A stretch of DNA of 64,000 nt from Hoylesella nanceiensis DSM 19126 = JCM 15639 (lineage in GTDB: Bacteria > Bacteroidota > Bacteroidia > Bacteroidales > Bacteroidaceae), in assembly GCF_000379965.1 (NCBI RefSeq), contig NZ_KB904331.1, positions 310,001-374,000 on the forward strand, read 5' to 3'. A program made the position numbers and the translations under genes. The notes below the pieces were generated by a model. That model ran no database searches and had not been told where the DNA came from. It was given only the letters and a program-made list of their open reading frames with translations. Positions 47,391 through 55,527 of the stretch are shown piece after piece. Within the stretch, counting starts at the first letter, position 1; each line of letters opens with the position of its first letter.

Positions 47391-48644
47391 TTAGTTATCT
47401 AAGTGTGCTTTGTCGATATGCTTTTTGGCATAATCTAACGTAACTTTGAAGCTCTTCTTCTTTGAAGAGGGCACTTCAAACATGGCATCGATCATCATTG
47501 CTTCGACAATTGAGCGCAAACCACGTGCTCCAAGCTTGTATTCTACAGCTTTATCTACCACATAATCGAGGGCAGCAGTGTCGAATTCGAGTTTTATTCC
47601 GTCCATTGCAAAGAGCTTTTCGTATTGCTTTACGATTGAATTTTTAGGCTCAACCAATATTCTACGCAATGCTTCTCTGTTCAAAGGATTAAGGTGTGTC
47701 AATACAGGAAGACGTCCAATGATTTCAGGAATCAATCCAAACGATTTCAAATCTTGTGGAAGAATGTATTTCATTAAATCTTCTTTATCGACGTTTCTCA
47801 AGTTTTGTACTGAGTTATAACCCACAACATGAGTGTTAAGTCGTTGCGCAATCTTGCGCTCTATGCCATCGAATGCACCTCCACAGATAAACAATATGTT
47901 TCGAGTATCAACGTGAATATAATCTTGATCGGGGTGTTTTCGTCCGCCTTTTGGTGGAACATTCACCATAGTTCCTTCTAAAAGCTTCAATAATCCTTGT
48001 TGAACACCTTCTCCACTCACGTCTCTTGTGATTGAAGGGTTATCGGCTTTGCGAGCAATTTTATCAATTTCGTCAATAAATACAATTCCTCTTTGAGCCG
48101 CTTCAAGGTCATAATCAGCCACTTGTAGCAATCTACTAAGAATGCTTTCCACATCTTCTCCAACATAACCAGCTTCAGTAAACACCGTAGCATCAACGAT
48201 TGTGAAGGGCACTTTCAAGAGTTTCGCAATGGTTCGAGCAAGAAGTGTCTTACCAGTACCTGTACTTCCCACCATAATAATATTGCTTTTCTCTATTTCT
48301 ACGCCGTCATCATCAGTCGATTGGTGCAATCTTTTATAGTGATTGTACACTGCAACGGCCAAATAACGCTTGGCATCGTCTTGTCCAATGATGTATTGAT
48401 CGAGATAATCTTTTATCTCTTGTGGTTTAGGAACCTTGTTTAAATCAAGCGAAAAGTCGTTAGCTGGAATGTCCCCTACTTCTTTTTTCAGTTCATCCTC
48501 AGTGCCATCGTGCTTTGCTTGATTAAGAATTATCTTATAAGCCTGCACTGTACAATCTGGACATATAGCGCCATTAGATCCCTTTAGCAGTGTTCCTACT
48601 TGGTATTCGCTACGTCCACATATACAGCATTTATCGTTAGCCAT
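47391..48644 (-). CDS. clpX: ClpX unfoldase subunit of ClpXP
   Basis: 417 residues from ATG 48644 ([10 protein letters not shown]), chosen because it starts at the zinc-binding domain (C-x2-C ... CPDC); the frame is open 22 codons further upstream. AAA+ motifs: [27 protein letters not shown] and [13 protein letters not shown] (sensor 2). It unfolds tagged proteins and feeds ClpP. It follows clpP by 75 bp and precedes recQ by 96 bp. Confidence 0.96.
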   Translation of the reverse strand: MANDKCCICGRSEYQVGTLLKGSNGAICPDCTVQAYKIILNQAKHDGTEDELKKEVGDIPANDFSLDLNKVPKPQEIKDYLDQYIIGQDDAKRYLAVAVYNHYKRLHQSTDDDGVEIEKSNIIMVGSTGTGKTLLARTIAKLLKVPFTIVDATVFTEAGYVGEDVESILSRLLQVADYDLEAAQRGIVFIDEIDKIARKADNPSITRDVSGEGVQQGLLKLLEGTMVNVPPKGGRKHPDQDYIHVDTRNILFICGGAFDGIERKIAQRLNTHVVGYNSVQNLRNVDKEDLMKYILPQDLKSFGLIPEIIGRLPVLTHLNPLNREALRRILVEPKNSIVKQYEKLFAMDGIKLEFDTAALDYVVDKAVEYKLGARGLRSIVEAMMIDAMFEVPSSKKKSFKVTLDYAKKHIDKAHLDN

Positions 48645-48719
48645 TATAATTTCTTTCTTTTTAGGTGGTTCTTTGCCATAAAATGAATTACAACAAAGAG
48701 CCTTCTTCAATTTAATTTA

Positions 48720-49388
48720 TTATTTCTTGCGTTTCAATACAGTATCAATCATACCATATTCTTTTGCTTCTTCGGCAGTCATCCAATAGTTTCTATCACT
48801 ATCTTGCCATACTTTATCGAATGGAGTGTGGGAATGTTCAGAAATGATGGTGTACAATTCTTTCTTCATCTTAATGATTTCACGAGCCTCTATCTCGATA
48901 TCAGAAGCTTGTCCTTGCACTCCTCCAAGTGGTTGGTGTATCATTACACGTCCATGAGGCAATGCTGAGCGTTTGCCTTCAGTACCAGATACGAGTAAAA
49001 CAGCCGCCATTGACGCTGCCATACCTGTACAAATGGTTGCCACATCACTTGTAATGAATTGCATAGTGTCGTATATCCCCAATCCAGCAGTTACGCTTCC
49101 ACCAGGACTATTGATGTAGATTGAAATGTCTTTTCCACTATCTACCGAATCAAGATACAACAACTGAGCTTGTAATGTGTTGGCTGTATAATCATCAATT
49201 GGTGTTCCTAAGAAGATAATACGATCCATCATCAAACGTGAGAACACGTCCATTTGAGTTACATTCAATTGTCTTTCCTCTAAAATATATGGATTAAGAT
49301 ATTGTGCTTGCGCTTTCATCACATCATCAAGCACAAGTCCATTCATGCCTAAATGCTGTGTTGCGTACTTTCTAAAATCGTTGTTCAT
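48720..49388 (-). CDS. clpP: ATP-dependent Clp protease proteolytic subunit
   Basis: 222 residues. The catalytic triad is recognisable as Ser in GMAASMAAVLL, His in MIHQPLGG, and Asp in the final third. The IYINSPGGSVTAGLGIYDTM segment forms the substrate strand. It assembles a 14-mer peptidase with ClpX. The start MNNDFRKYATQHLGMNG is normal for Bacteroidetes. It has its own promoter, embedded in a 13-bp inverted repeat. Confidence 0.96.
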   Translation of the reverse strand: MNNDFRKYATQHLGMNGLVLDDVMKAQAQYLNPYILEERQLNVTQMDVFSRLMMDRIIFLGTPIDDYTANTLQAQLLYLDSVDSGKDISIYINSPGGSVTAGLGIYDTMQFITSDVATICTGMAASMAAVLLVSGTEGKRSALPHGRVMIHQPLGGVQGQASDIEIEAREIIKMKKELYTIISEHSHTPFDKVWQDSDRNYWMTAEEAKEYGMIDTVLKRKK

Positions 49389-49479
49389 ACCTATATTATC
49401 ATTTATATGTGCCTAAAGGATAAGCGTTTAAGATGAAAACGCCCTTTATCCTAAAAACATTAATTATTATATATAAAGC

Positions 49480-49548
49480 AAGAGGTTGTCAACTCTCTTG
49501 TTTACATTGCTTATATACAAAGTTAAACAAAAAACTTGACAACCTCTT
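49480..49548. promoter_or_regulatory. 13-bp inverted repeat flanking the clpP -7 box
   Basis: AAGAGGTTGTCAA (49480-49492) and TTGACAACCTCTT (49537/49536-49548) enclose a 43-base segment that contains TAACTTTG on the minus strand (49525-49518). On the plus strand the distal arm runs into TTTTT. It could be a long-loop hairpin after tig or a pair of operator half-sites around the promoter. Confidence 0.6.
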
Positions 49549-49580
49549 TTTATTAGAAGTTTTTTTTCGTTAAAAGCGAA

Positions 49581-50939
49581 TTATTTACCTTCTACGATTT
49601 TATTAAACTCGTCTAGTGTAACCTCTTTAGTTTCGAGTGTAACGACTTTCTTCAATGCTTCGATAAGTTTCAAATCGATAGCACGATCTACAAAGGCGTC
49701 AACATTTTCTTTTTTCTTGAACATTTCGGTTACATAATTGTCGACATATTCCTCTGGAACTTGAATCATTCCATATTGAGCGAATTGAATGCGTGCTGTT
49801 TCTTTAGCTGCTTCTCTTACGTCTTTGTCTTCAATCTTCACCTTATTAGCTTCAACTAACTGTTCTTTGATAAGATGCCATGTAAGTTGTTGGATGCTTG
49901 CTTCATAGTTCTTTTCTACGAATTCTTCACCTCTTTCTTTGTTGTTCAACAACATCACTCTCTTAAGGATTTCGTCTGGGAATGTCAATTTACCCACTTT
50001 ACCTTCTAAGTAGCTGCGAACATCAAGCAAGAACTTATAGTCACAGTCTGTAACTGTTTGTTCTTTAATTCCTTCAGCGATCTTAGTTCTGAACTCTTCA
50101 AGGCTCTTTACTTCACCTTCGCCATAGATTTGGTCGAACAATGCTTGGTTAACTTCAGCCTTTTCGAAACGACTAATTTCAGTGATTTGGTAGCTAAAGT
50201 CACCTTCGTGTTGTGCTACTTCTTCACGCTTAATCTTTAATAGCGCAGCAATTTCAGAGTCATTATCTGGATAAGCCTTGCGAGGATTGAATACAATCAC
50301 ATCACCTAGCTTAGCGTTGTCGAATAGTTTGCGTTGATCTTCAACCTTAATGAATTCAGGCATCATAACAGCTGCTTCTAAAGTGATACCACCTTCTTTA
50401 GTATTACCTTTTTCATCAAGTTCTCTAAGATCACCCTTAAGCATATCATTCTTTTGATATTCTTCAGCTTTTACGTATTGTCCTGTGCGAGAAGCGAAGA
50501 TATCCACTTGCTTGTCTACTGTAGCATCGTCTACCTTAATATCATAGTAAGGAAGTTTATCTTTGCTTGTAAGTTCTACTTTAAGCTCAGGTGCAACAGC
50601 AATATCGAAATAGAATGTGTAAGGAGGCTCCTTTTCCAAGTCTTGTGCTTCTTGTTTTGCAGATGGAAGAGGTTCACCTAACATATTAATTTTGTTGTCT
50701 TTAATATATTTGTATAGTTCTTCTCCAACCACTTTGTTGATTGTATCTAACTTCAAATATTCACCATATTGCTTTTTAATCAAGCCCATTGGTGCCATTC
50801 CTTTACGGAATCCAGGAATATTTGCTTGCTTACGATAGTCTTTTAGCGACTTTTCTACTTTTTCTTTGTAGTCAGATTCTTCGACAATAATGGTCATTAA
50901 GCCATTTACTTTGTCTTGATTTTCAAATGAAACTTTCAT
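49581..50939 (-). CDS. tig: Trigger factor
   Basis: 452 residues. The ribosome-binding N-domain has the signature PGFRKGMAPMGLIKKQYG (about 40-57). The PPIase domain region (about 160-240) is diverged and lacks a clear FKBP core, as is common in Bacteroidetes. The C-terminal chaperone arms are helical (about 260-450). It shields nascent chains at the ribosome exit. It precedes clpP on the same strand by 192 bp. Confidence 0.94.
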   Translation of the reverse strand: MKVSFENQDKVNGLMTIIVEESDYKEKVEKSLKDYRKQANIPGFRKGMAPMGLIKKQYGEYLKLDTINKVVGEELYKYIKDNKINMLGEPLPSAKQEAQDLEKEPPYTFYFDIAVAPELKVELTSKDKLPYYDIKVDDATVDKQVDIFASRTGQYVKAEEYQKNDMLKGDLRELDEKGNTKEGGITLEAAVMMPEFIKVEDQRKLFDNAKLGDVIVFNPRKAYPDNDSEIAALLKIKREEVAQHEGDFSYQITEISRFEKAEVNQALFDQIYGEGEVKSLEEFRTKIAEGIKEQTVTDCDYKFLLDVRSYLEGKVGKLTFPDEILKRVMLLNNKERGEEFVEKNYEASIQQLTWHLIKEQLVEANKVKIEDKDVREAAKETARIQFAQYGMIQVPEEYVDNYVTEMFKKKENVDAFVDRAIDLKLIEALKKVVTLETKEVTLDEFNKIVEGK

Positions 50940-50984
50940 CTATTATCTTTATTTCTATTATTTATTAATTCTAATTTTTAGCAA

Positions 50985-50992
50985 CAAAGGTA
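50985..50992 (-). promoter_or_regulatory. -7 box of tig (TACCTTTG)
   Basis: The minus strand reads TACCTTTG, 45 bp before the tig ATG. Confidence 0.55.
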
Positions 50993-51050
50993 GTTATATT
51001 TGATCAATTTGCCTAATATAAAACCCTTTTTTCTTGTTTTTTAATTAACA

Positions 51051-51126
51051 AAAAGCATGCCGTTTAATTACGAAAGAGGTGCAATATGCACTTTTGTCAT
51101 AATCAAAAGCACGCAATTCGCCCTCT
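51051..51126. repeat. Degenerate 22-bp repeat array J
   Basis: Units at 51051-51072 (AAAAGCATGC), 51073-51094 (AAAGAGGTGC) and, after a 10-base break, 51105-51126 (AAAAGCACGC). It fills the gap between lptB and the tig promoter. Confidence 0.5.
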
Positions 51127-51145
51127 GTTCGCCATACTTTAGCTT

Positions 51146-51967
51146 TTAAACTTGCTGAGCCATACGCTCTTTTTTCTGTGCGTCGATCTCTTGAAAATCC
51201 TTCTTTCGAAGTACAAAAGAGTTACTTAAATATTTTTCTCTTACGATTTTGTTCTCTGCAAGTTCTTCAGGTGAGCCTTGAAAAAGAATCTTTCCTTCAA
51301 AAAGAAGATAGGCTCTATCGGTGATAGTCAATGTTTCTTGCACATTGTGGTCGGTAATTAAGATACCAATGTTTTTGTCTTTCAACTGCCAAACAATGTG
51401 TTGAATGTCCTCAACAGCAATGGGGTCTACTCCAGCAAAGGGCTCATCGAGCATGATAAACTTTGGATCTATCGCCAAACAACGTGCGATTTCGGTTCTA
51501 CGACGCTCTCCTCCCGACAGTTGATCACCCATATTCTTGCGCACTTTGCCCAATCTAAACTCGGCAATGAGGCTCTCTAGCTTTTCAAGTTGATAGCTTC
51601 TGGGTTTACCCGTCATTTCTAACACCGACAAGATATTATCTTCTACGCTCATTTTTCTAAACACACTTGCCTCTTGTGGAAGGTATCCAATACCCGAACG
51701 AGCACGCTTCGACACAGGAAGTTGCGTGATGTCTTGGTCGTTTAGATAAATATGTCCTTCGTTAGGAACAATCAAACCCGTTGTCATATAGAAGGAAGTT
51801 GTCTTTCCTGCACCATTAGGTCCAAGCAAACCAACAATCTCTCCTTGTTTAACATTAATCGAAACATCGTTTACAACGGTTCTTTTTCCATATCGTTTAA
51901 CAAGTCCCTCGGTTCTTAAAACCAACGACTCGCCTTGTTTTTCGGTGTCTATCATCTCGTTAACCAT
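51146..51967 (-). CDS. lptB: LPS export ABC transporter ATPase LptB
   Basis: 273 residues, longer than the usual 240 because of a C-terminal extension ([20 protein letters not shown]). Walker A is [14 protein letters not shown], the signature [16 protein letters not shown], Walker [14 protein letters not shown]. The segment [18 protein letters not shown] marks LptB among ABC ATPases. It powers LptFG extraction of LPS from the inner membrane. LptFG are not in the window. It is monocistronic. Confidence 0.94.
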   Translation of the reverse strand: MVNEMIDTEKQGESLVLRTEGLVKRYGKRTVVNDVSINVKQGEIVGLLGPNGAGKTTSFYMTTGLIVPNEGHIYLNDQDITQLPVSKRARSGIGYLPQEASVFRKMSVEDNILSVLEMTGKPRSYQLEKLESLIAEFRLGKVRKNMGDQLSGGERRRTEIARCLAIDPKFIMLDEPFAGVDPIAVEDIQHIVWQLKDKNIGILITDHNVQETLTITDRAYLLFEGKILFQGSPEELAENKIVREKYLSNSFVLRKKDFQEIDAQKKERMAQQV

Positions 51968-51993
51968 GTCGTTTGAAATAACATCTTTCGGTG

Positions 51994-52001
51994 CAAAGAT
52001 A
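51994..52001 (-). promoter_or_regulatory. -7 box of lptB (TATCTTTG)
   Basis: The minus strand reads TATCTTTG, 26 bp before the lptB start, immediately beside array K. Confidence 0.58.
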
Positions 52002-52026
52002 GGTATATTTTGTGAGATTACAAGAT

Positions 52027-52114
52027 AAAAGCATTAATATTACACTGCAAAAGCATTGATATTGCACCCTAAAAGCAATGTAATTACGATGTAAAAGCAC
52101 TGCTTTTATAAAGC
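52027..52114. repeat. 22-bp tandem array K, four units
   Basis: The most regular array: units at 52027, 52049, 52071 and 52093 all begin AAAAGCA and have exact 22-base spacing. Cores are AAAAGCATTA, AAAAGCATTG, AAAAGCAATG and AAAAGCACTG. It lies upstream of lptB, about 25 bp beyond its -7 box, so it covers the -33 region and further upstream. Confidence 0.93.
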
Positions 52115-52198
52115 TTGCAAAATACTCTTATATATAAATAGGTGTCATCTTCTTTTGAAAGAACAACATTTTAATGCGAAAGAGCGATTCTTTCTCAA

Positions 52199-52230
52199 TA
52201 AAAAAGCGAACCATCTACGGCCCGCTTTTT
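52199..52230 (-). terminator. Terminator of the ECF sigma cluster
   Basis: AAAAAGCG (52201-52208) with CGCTTTTT (52223-52230), followed on the minus strand by TTTTTTA. It lies 33 bp after the last gene of the cluster. Confidence 0.78.
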
Positions 52231-52262
52231 CATTCATTACTATCTATTATACATCTCATTAT

Positions 52263-52616
52263 TTAATTTTTCAGCACTTGTTCTACCTCATAAACAGCCA
52301 CCCAAAGTAGCGTTACAATTGCAACAACGAGCGTTAAAGGCGATGGAAGCGAAACATTCATCGATGCCATCTCTCCCCAAAGGTCACCTAAATAGGTCAA
52401 GAATAAATGCTTCATCATTGTTGTTCCTCCCAACACAAAGAACAACACCACCGAAGCTATTCCCAAAATCCACTGCCACAAGCTTCCCCAAACAGAACTA
52501 TTTGGCGGAAGTTGCTGCATCACTCTGTCTGAAAAGCCATCGTCTTGGATGGTTTGTTTGTTCTTTTCAAGAAATTGAAGTATTTGTTCTTCGTCGTGTT
52601 TATTGATCATATCCAT
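52263..52616 (-). CDS. Small two-helix membrane protein beside ECF sigma factor (DUF5056-like)
   Basis: 117 residues. The hydrophilic N-terminus (HDEEQILQFLEKNKQTIQDDGFSDRVMQQLP) resembles the helical cytoplasmic part of anti-sigma factors, followed by two membrane helices (about 43-63 and 92-112). The start overlaps the sigma gene end by 17 bp (MDMINK) or 11 bp (MINK). By position it is a candidate membrane anti-sigma factor; I place it in DUF5056 from memory, and the function is inferred. Confidence 0.7.
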   Translation of the reverse strand: MDMINKHDEEQILQFLEKNKQTIQDDGFSDRVMQQLPPNSSVWGSLWQWILGIASVVLFFVLGGTTMMKHLFLTYLGDLWGEMASMNVSLPSPLTLVVAIVTLLWVAVYEVEQVLKN

Positions 52617-53139
52617 TGTTCTTTAAATATGTTGAGAGTTTTTCTTTACCTCTTGAGAGGTGCGATTTCACTGTTCCTGCGGGCAATTCCATAATCGTTG
52701 CAATTTTATCTATGGCATATCCTTCAACCAATTGCAAGGTTATACACGTTCGCTCTTTATCGTTCAGGGTTTGAAAAGCCTCATATAAGTCTAATTTCAG
52801 CGTGCTATCACTCCCTGTTGTGACGTGTGTTTTCAGTTCAGTTACATCAAAGTGCGCTGCATTCTTAGGACTTCTAACATGATCGTAATACACATTATAC
52901 GCTATTTTGTATAACCATGTAGAGAAGTTAGATAAGCCTTTAAAATGCGCAATGTGCGTATAAACTTTGATAAAGGTTTCTTGTGCCAGATCATCAGATA
53001 AGAGTTCATTGCCCAATGTCTGATTCAAAAAGAACCGACGAACGCCCTCTTGATACTTCAACACAAGCTTATCAAATGCACGTTTATTGCGAAATACGGC
53101 AACTTGAGTAACTAATGATATGTCGTCTAACGGCTTCAC
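52600..53139 (-). CDS. ECF-type RNA polymerase sigma factor
   Basis: 179 residues. Region 2: YQEGVRRFFLNQTLGNELLSDDLAQETFIKVYTHI, with FSTWLYKIAYNVYYDHVR for -10 recognition. Region 4: TLNDKERTCITLQLVEGYAIDKIATIMELPAGTVKSHLSRGKEKL, a helix-turn-helix for -35. It has no other domain. It lies 6 bp after the upstream membrane-protein gene and overlaps the putative anti-sigma gene, so the three are one transcript. Confidence 0.93.
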   Translation of the reverse strand: MKPLDDISLVTQVAVFRNKRAFDKLVLKYQEGVRRFFLNQTLGNELLSDDLAQETFIKVYTHIAHFKGLSNFSTWLYKIAYNVYYDHVRSPKNAAHFDVTELKTHVTTGSDSTLKLDLYEAFQTLNDKERTCITLQLVEGYAIDKIATIMELPAGTVKSHLSRGKEKLSTYLKNNGYDQ

Positions 53140-53145
53140 AGGATA

Positions 53146-53799
53146 TTATTCTTCTGTATTTTCCTCACGATTCTTTTTCGCACGCTTTCCAATATACAAC
53201 TTTCCAAGTCCCATACACAGAATAAGTAAACCTATTCCAGATAGAGGTCCTGCTCCAAGAATACAGAAGAAGCATGCCAAACCTACACCAAGTGCAACCA
53301 GCTGAATGCCTTTTCTCCATGCAATTTCATCTTCGTGCGCCCAATATTCTTGACGATTCACAGGCTGTTCCATTGCTTGTTTAATACGCATTTGCTCTAA
53401 TTGTGCCTTGGTAGCTCGTCGTTTAATGATATATCGCAACAATACTATCAATAAAATAACAGGCAACAACACTGCAACAATAGAACAAATAATCATTAAA
53501 GCGAGCACAATACCCCCAAAAACACGATGAGTTTGAAAGACATTAACTACTTTTTCGATAAACTTTAAGTCATTGAGCCGAGCTTCATCATTATCAAATC
53601 TGCCATCAAATCCATCGTCATCAAAATCCGAATCAACAGAATTTACGTTCGAAGCAACACTATTTTCCACTGTATCTGCAACAGTTGTAGCGGTGGTTTG
53701 TTCAGTTTTTTCTAAATGGTTTCTATGTTTTTGAGCAGTAGAAACTACACATAATGTTGTTGAAAAGAGCAACATTAAAGCTAAACTTAATCTTTTCAT
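53146..53799 (-). CDS. Membrane protein upstream of ECF sigma factor (DUF6249-like)
   Basis: 217 residues. A signal peptide (about 1-22) is followed by a D/V/S-rich acidic stretch (NSVDSDFDDDGFDGRFDND), two or three membrane helices (about 96-122 and 165-195) and a K/E-rich tail. It resembles DUF6249 proteins that accompany ECF sigma genes in Bacteroidetes, from memory. It is the first gene in the cluster and could be the sensed or regulated partner. Confidence 0.65.
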   Translation of the reverse strand: MKRLSLALMLLFSTTLCVVSTAQKHRNHLEKTEQTTATTVADTVENSVASNVNSVDSDFDDDGFDGRFDNDEARLNDLKFIEKVVNVFQTHRVFGGIVLALMIICSIVAVLLPVILLIVLLRYIIKRRATKAQLEQMRIKQAMEQPVNRQEYWAHEDEIAWRKGIQLVALGVGLACFFCILGAGPLSGIGLLILCMGLGKLYIGKRAKKNREENTEE

Positions 53800-53854
53800 A
53801 TTCTAATTACTTTTGTTTTGTTCTACTAATTAGACGCAATGACATATCGATTAG

Positions 53855-53885
53855 TTGCAAAGAAAGTGTTTTTTTTCTACTTTTG
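53855..53885 (+). promoter_or_regulatory. Promoter of the rRNA methyltransferase gene
   Basis: TTG (53855-53857), 20 bases, then TACTTTTG (53878-53885), 20 bp before the ATG. The spacing is right for a Bacteroidetes promoter. Confidence 0.6.
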
Positions 53886-53904
53886 CAATTGAAAAAAGCA
53901 TAAA

Positions 53905-55302
53905 GTGATGATTTTACCCAAAGACTTTATAACCCAAACAAGGGAATTATTAGGTGAAGAACGATTTGCATTACTCGAAAAAGGCCTCGAGATGACACCT
54001 TCAACCAGTATTCGTTTCAACCCATTTAAGGTGAGTTCGGCAAGCGTTTCAACAGCTCTTGCCCCTCAACAGGTTCCTTGGTGCAACGAAGGTTACTATC
54101 TTTCAGAGCGTCCTAACTTCACTTTCGATCCACTGTTTCATGCAGGTTGCTATTATGTTCAAGAGGCTTCATCTATGTTTTTATATCATGTTTTAAAACA
54201 AGTGATGCCTCATCAGCCCCTAATGGCACTCGATTTGTGTGCCGCTCCTGGTGGAAAAACGACCCTATTGCGCACCCTTCTGCCTAACGAAAGCATTCTT
54301 TTTGCGAACGAAGCGATATACAATCGTGCCAATATCTTGGTTGAAAATATAGAGAAATTTGGTCATTCCGATGTCATTGTAACCAACAACTACGCTGCAG
54401 ACTATAAGAAAACAGGTCTTGCTTTCGATCTTATTGTTGCCGATGTGCCTTGTTCTGGCGAGGGAATGTTTCGCAAAGACGAGGGCGCAATCAATCAATG
54501 GAGCAGTCAATATGTAGAGAAATGCCAACAACTTCAACGTGAAATAGTGAGCGATATATGGCATAATCTGAAAGAAGACGGCATTTTTATCTATTCAACA
54601 TGCACGTTTAACGCTCTCGAAAACGAAGAGAATGTAGAATGGATTATCGACGAATTGGGAGCAGAATGTATCGACATAGAGATTGATAGCAGCTGGAACA
54701 TCACCCCTGCGCTATCTAATAAGGTGAAAGGATATCGCTTTTTGCCTGGCATTAGCAAAGGCGAAGGACTCTTTATGTGCGCTCTTCGCAAAACAAGCGA
54801 GTACCATGCTCGTGCCAACAAAACAAAGAAAAGCAAGCAAAGCAACATCAACACCAAGTCGTTCGACAACTGGTTGCAAAGCCAAAGCAGTTATTCTTTC
54901 ATCGAAAAGAACGAAAAGATAATGGCTCTTCCACAGCTCTTAGCCCCTGTTTACGAACAGGTTGCCAATCAATTGCGTATTCTTCATGCAGGAATAACGA
55001 TGGGAACGCAAAAAGGAAAGAGTCTTATTCCCCACCCTTCTCTTGCCTTTTCAACTCAAATCAATCGACAAGCGTTTTGCAATGAAGAGGTGTCTTATCA
55101 ACAAGCAATATCTTTCTTGCGAAAAGAAGCCATCACTTTGTCGCCCGAAACACCCAAAGGTATTGTGCTGATAACCTACAATAACCAGCCAATAGGATTT
55201 GTAAACAATCTTGGAAACAGAGCTAATAACTTGTATTCGAATGAATGGAAGATTAAAAGTGGATATCTTCCCGAAGTTATTCCCAGCGTTATCACTTTAT
55301 AA
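53905..55302 (+). CDS. rRNA cytosine-C5 methyltransferase (RsmF/YebU-like)
   Basis: 465 residues. The NSUN/RsmB fold has SAM motif I LDLCAAPGGKTTLLR, catalytic Cys in VADVPCSGEGMFRKD and a second conserved Cys in IYSTCTF. The C-terminal part (about 300-465) holds a PUA-like domain as in RsmF. It methylates a cytosine in rRNA; the exact site is not certain. Its own promoter and terminator make it monocistronic. Confidence 0.9.
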   Translation: MMILPKDFITQTRELLGEERFALLEKGLEMTPSTSIRFNPFKVSSASVSTALAPQQVPWCNEGYYLSERPNFTFDPLFHAGCYYVQEASSMFLYHVLKQVMPHQPLMALDLCAAPGGKTTLLRTLLPNESILFANEAIYNRANILVENIEKFGHSDVIVTNNYAADYKKTGLAFDLIVADVPCSGEGMFRKDEGAINQWSSQYVEKCQQLQREIVSDIWHNLKEDGIFIYSTCTFNALENEENVEWIIDELGAECIDIEIDSSWNITPALSNKVKGYRFLPGISKGEGLFMCALRKTSEYHARANKTKKSKQSNINTKSFDNWLQSQSSYSFIEKNEKIMALPQLLAPVYEQVANQLRILHAGITMGTQKGKSLIPHPSLAFSTQINRQAFCNEEVSYQQAISFLRKEAITLSPETPKGIVLITYNNQPIGFVNNLGNRANNLYSNEWKIKSGYLPEVIPSVITL

Positions 55303-55358
55303 TACGCATCATTTTTTATCACAAGAATAAAGTTTTTCGTTTAGAAAAAACACTCATA

Positions 55359-55403
55359 AATGATTCGAAGACATCGCTTTGGTGTATTCGAATCATTATT
55401 TTT
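55359..55403 (+). terminator. Terminator of the rRNA methyltransferase gene
   Basis: A perfect 11-bp stem (AATGATTCGAA 55359-55369, TTCGAATCATT 55387-55397) followed by ATTTTT. It lies just upstream of the susC promoter. Confidence 0.82.
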
Positions 55404-55408
55404 AGGTA

Positions 55409-55439
55409 TTGCATCGTTCTCTTTCTCGTTGTATCTTTG
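55409..55439 (+). promoter_or_regulatory. Promoter of susC-susD
   Basis: TTG (55409-55411), 20 bases, then TATCTTTG (55432-55439). It begins 6 bp after the preceding terminator and leaves an 85-base leader. Confidence 0.65.
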
Positions 55440-55527
55440 CACCATATTAAATAGCAACTCTATTTTCTTGCCTCGCAAAGGGGCTGAAAGAGGGGTGTTT
55501 TCGGGATAGAAATAAATTATCATTATC

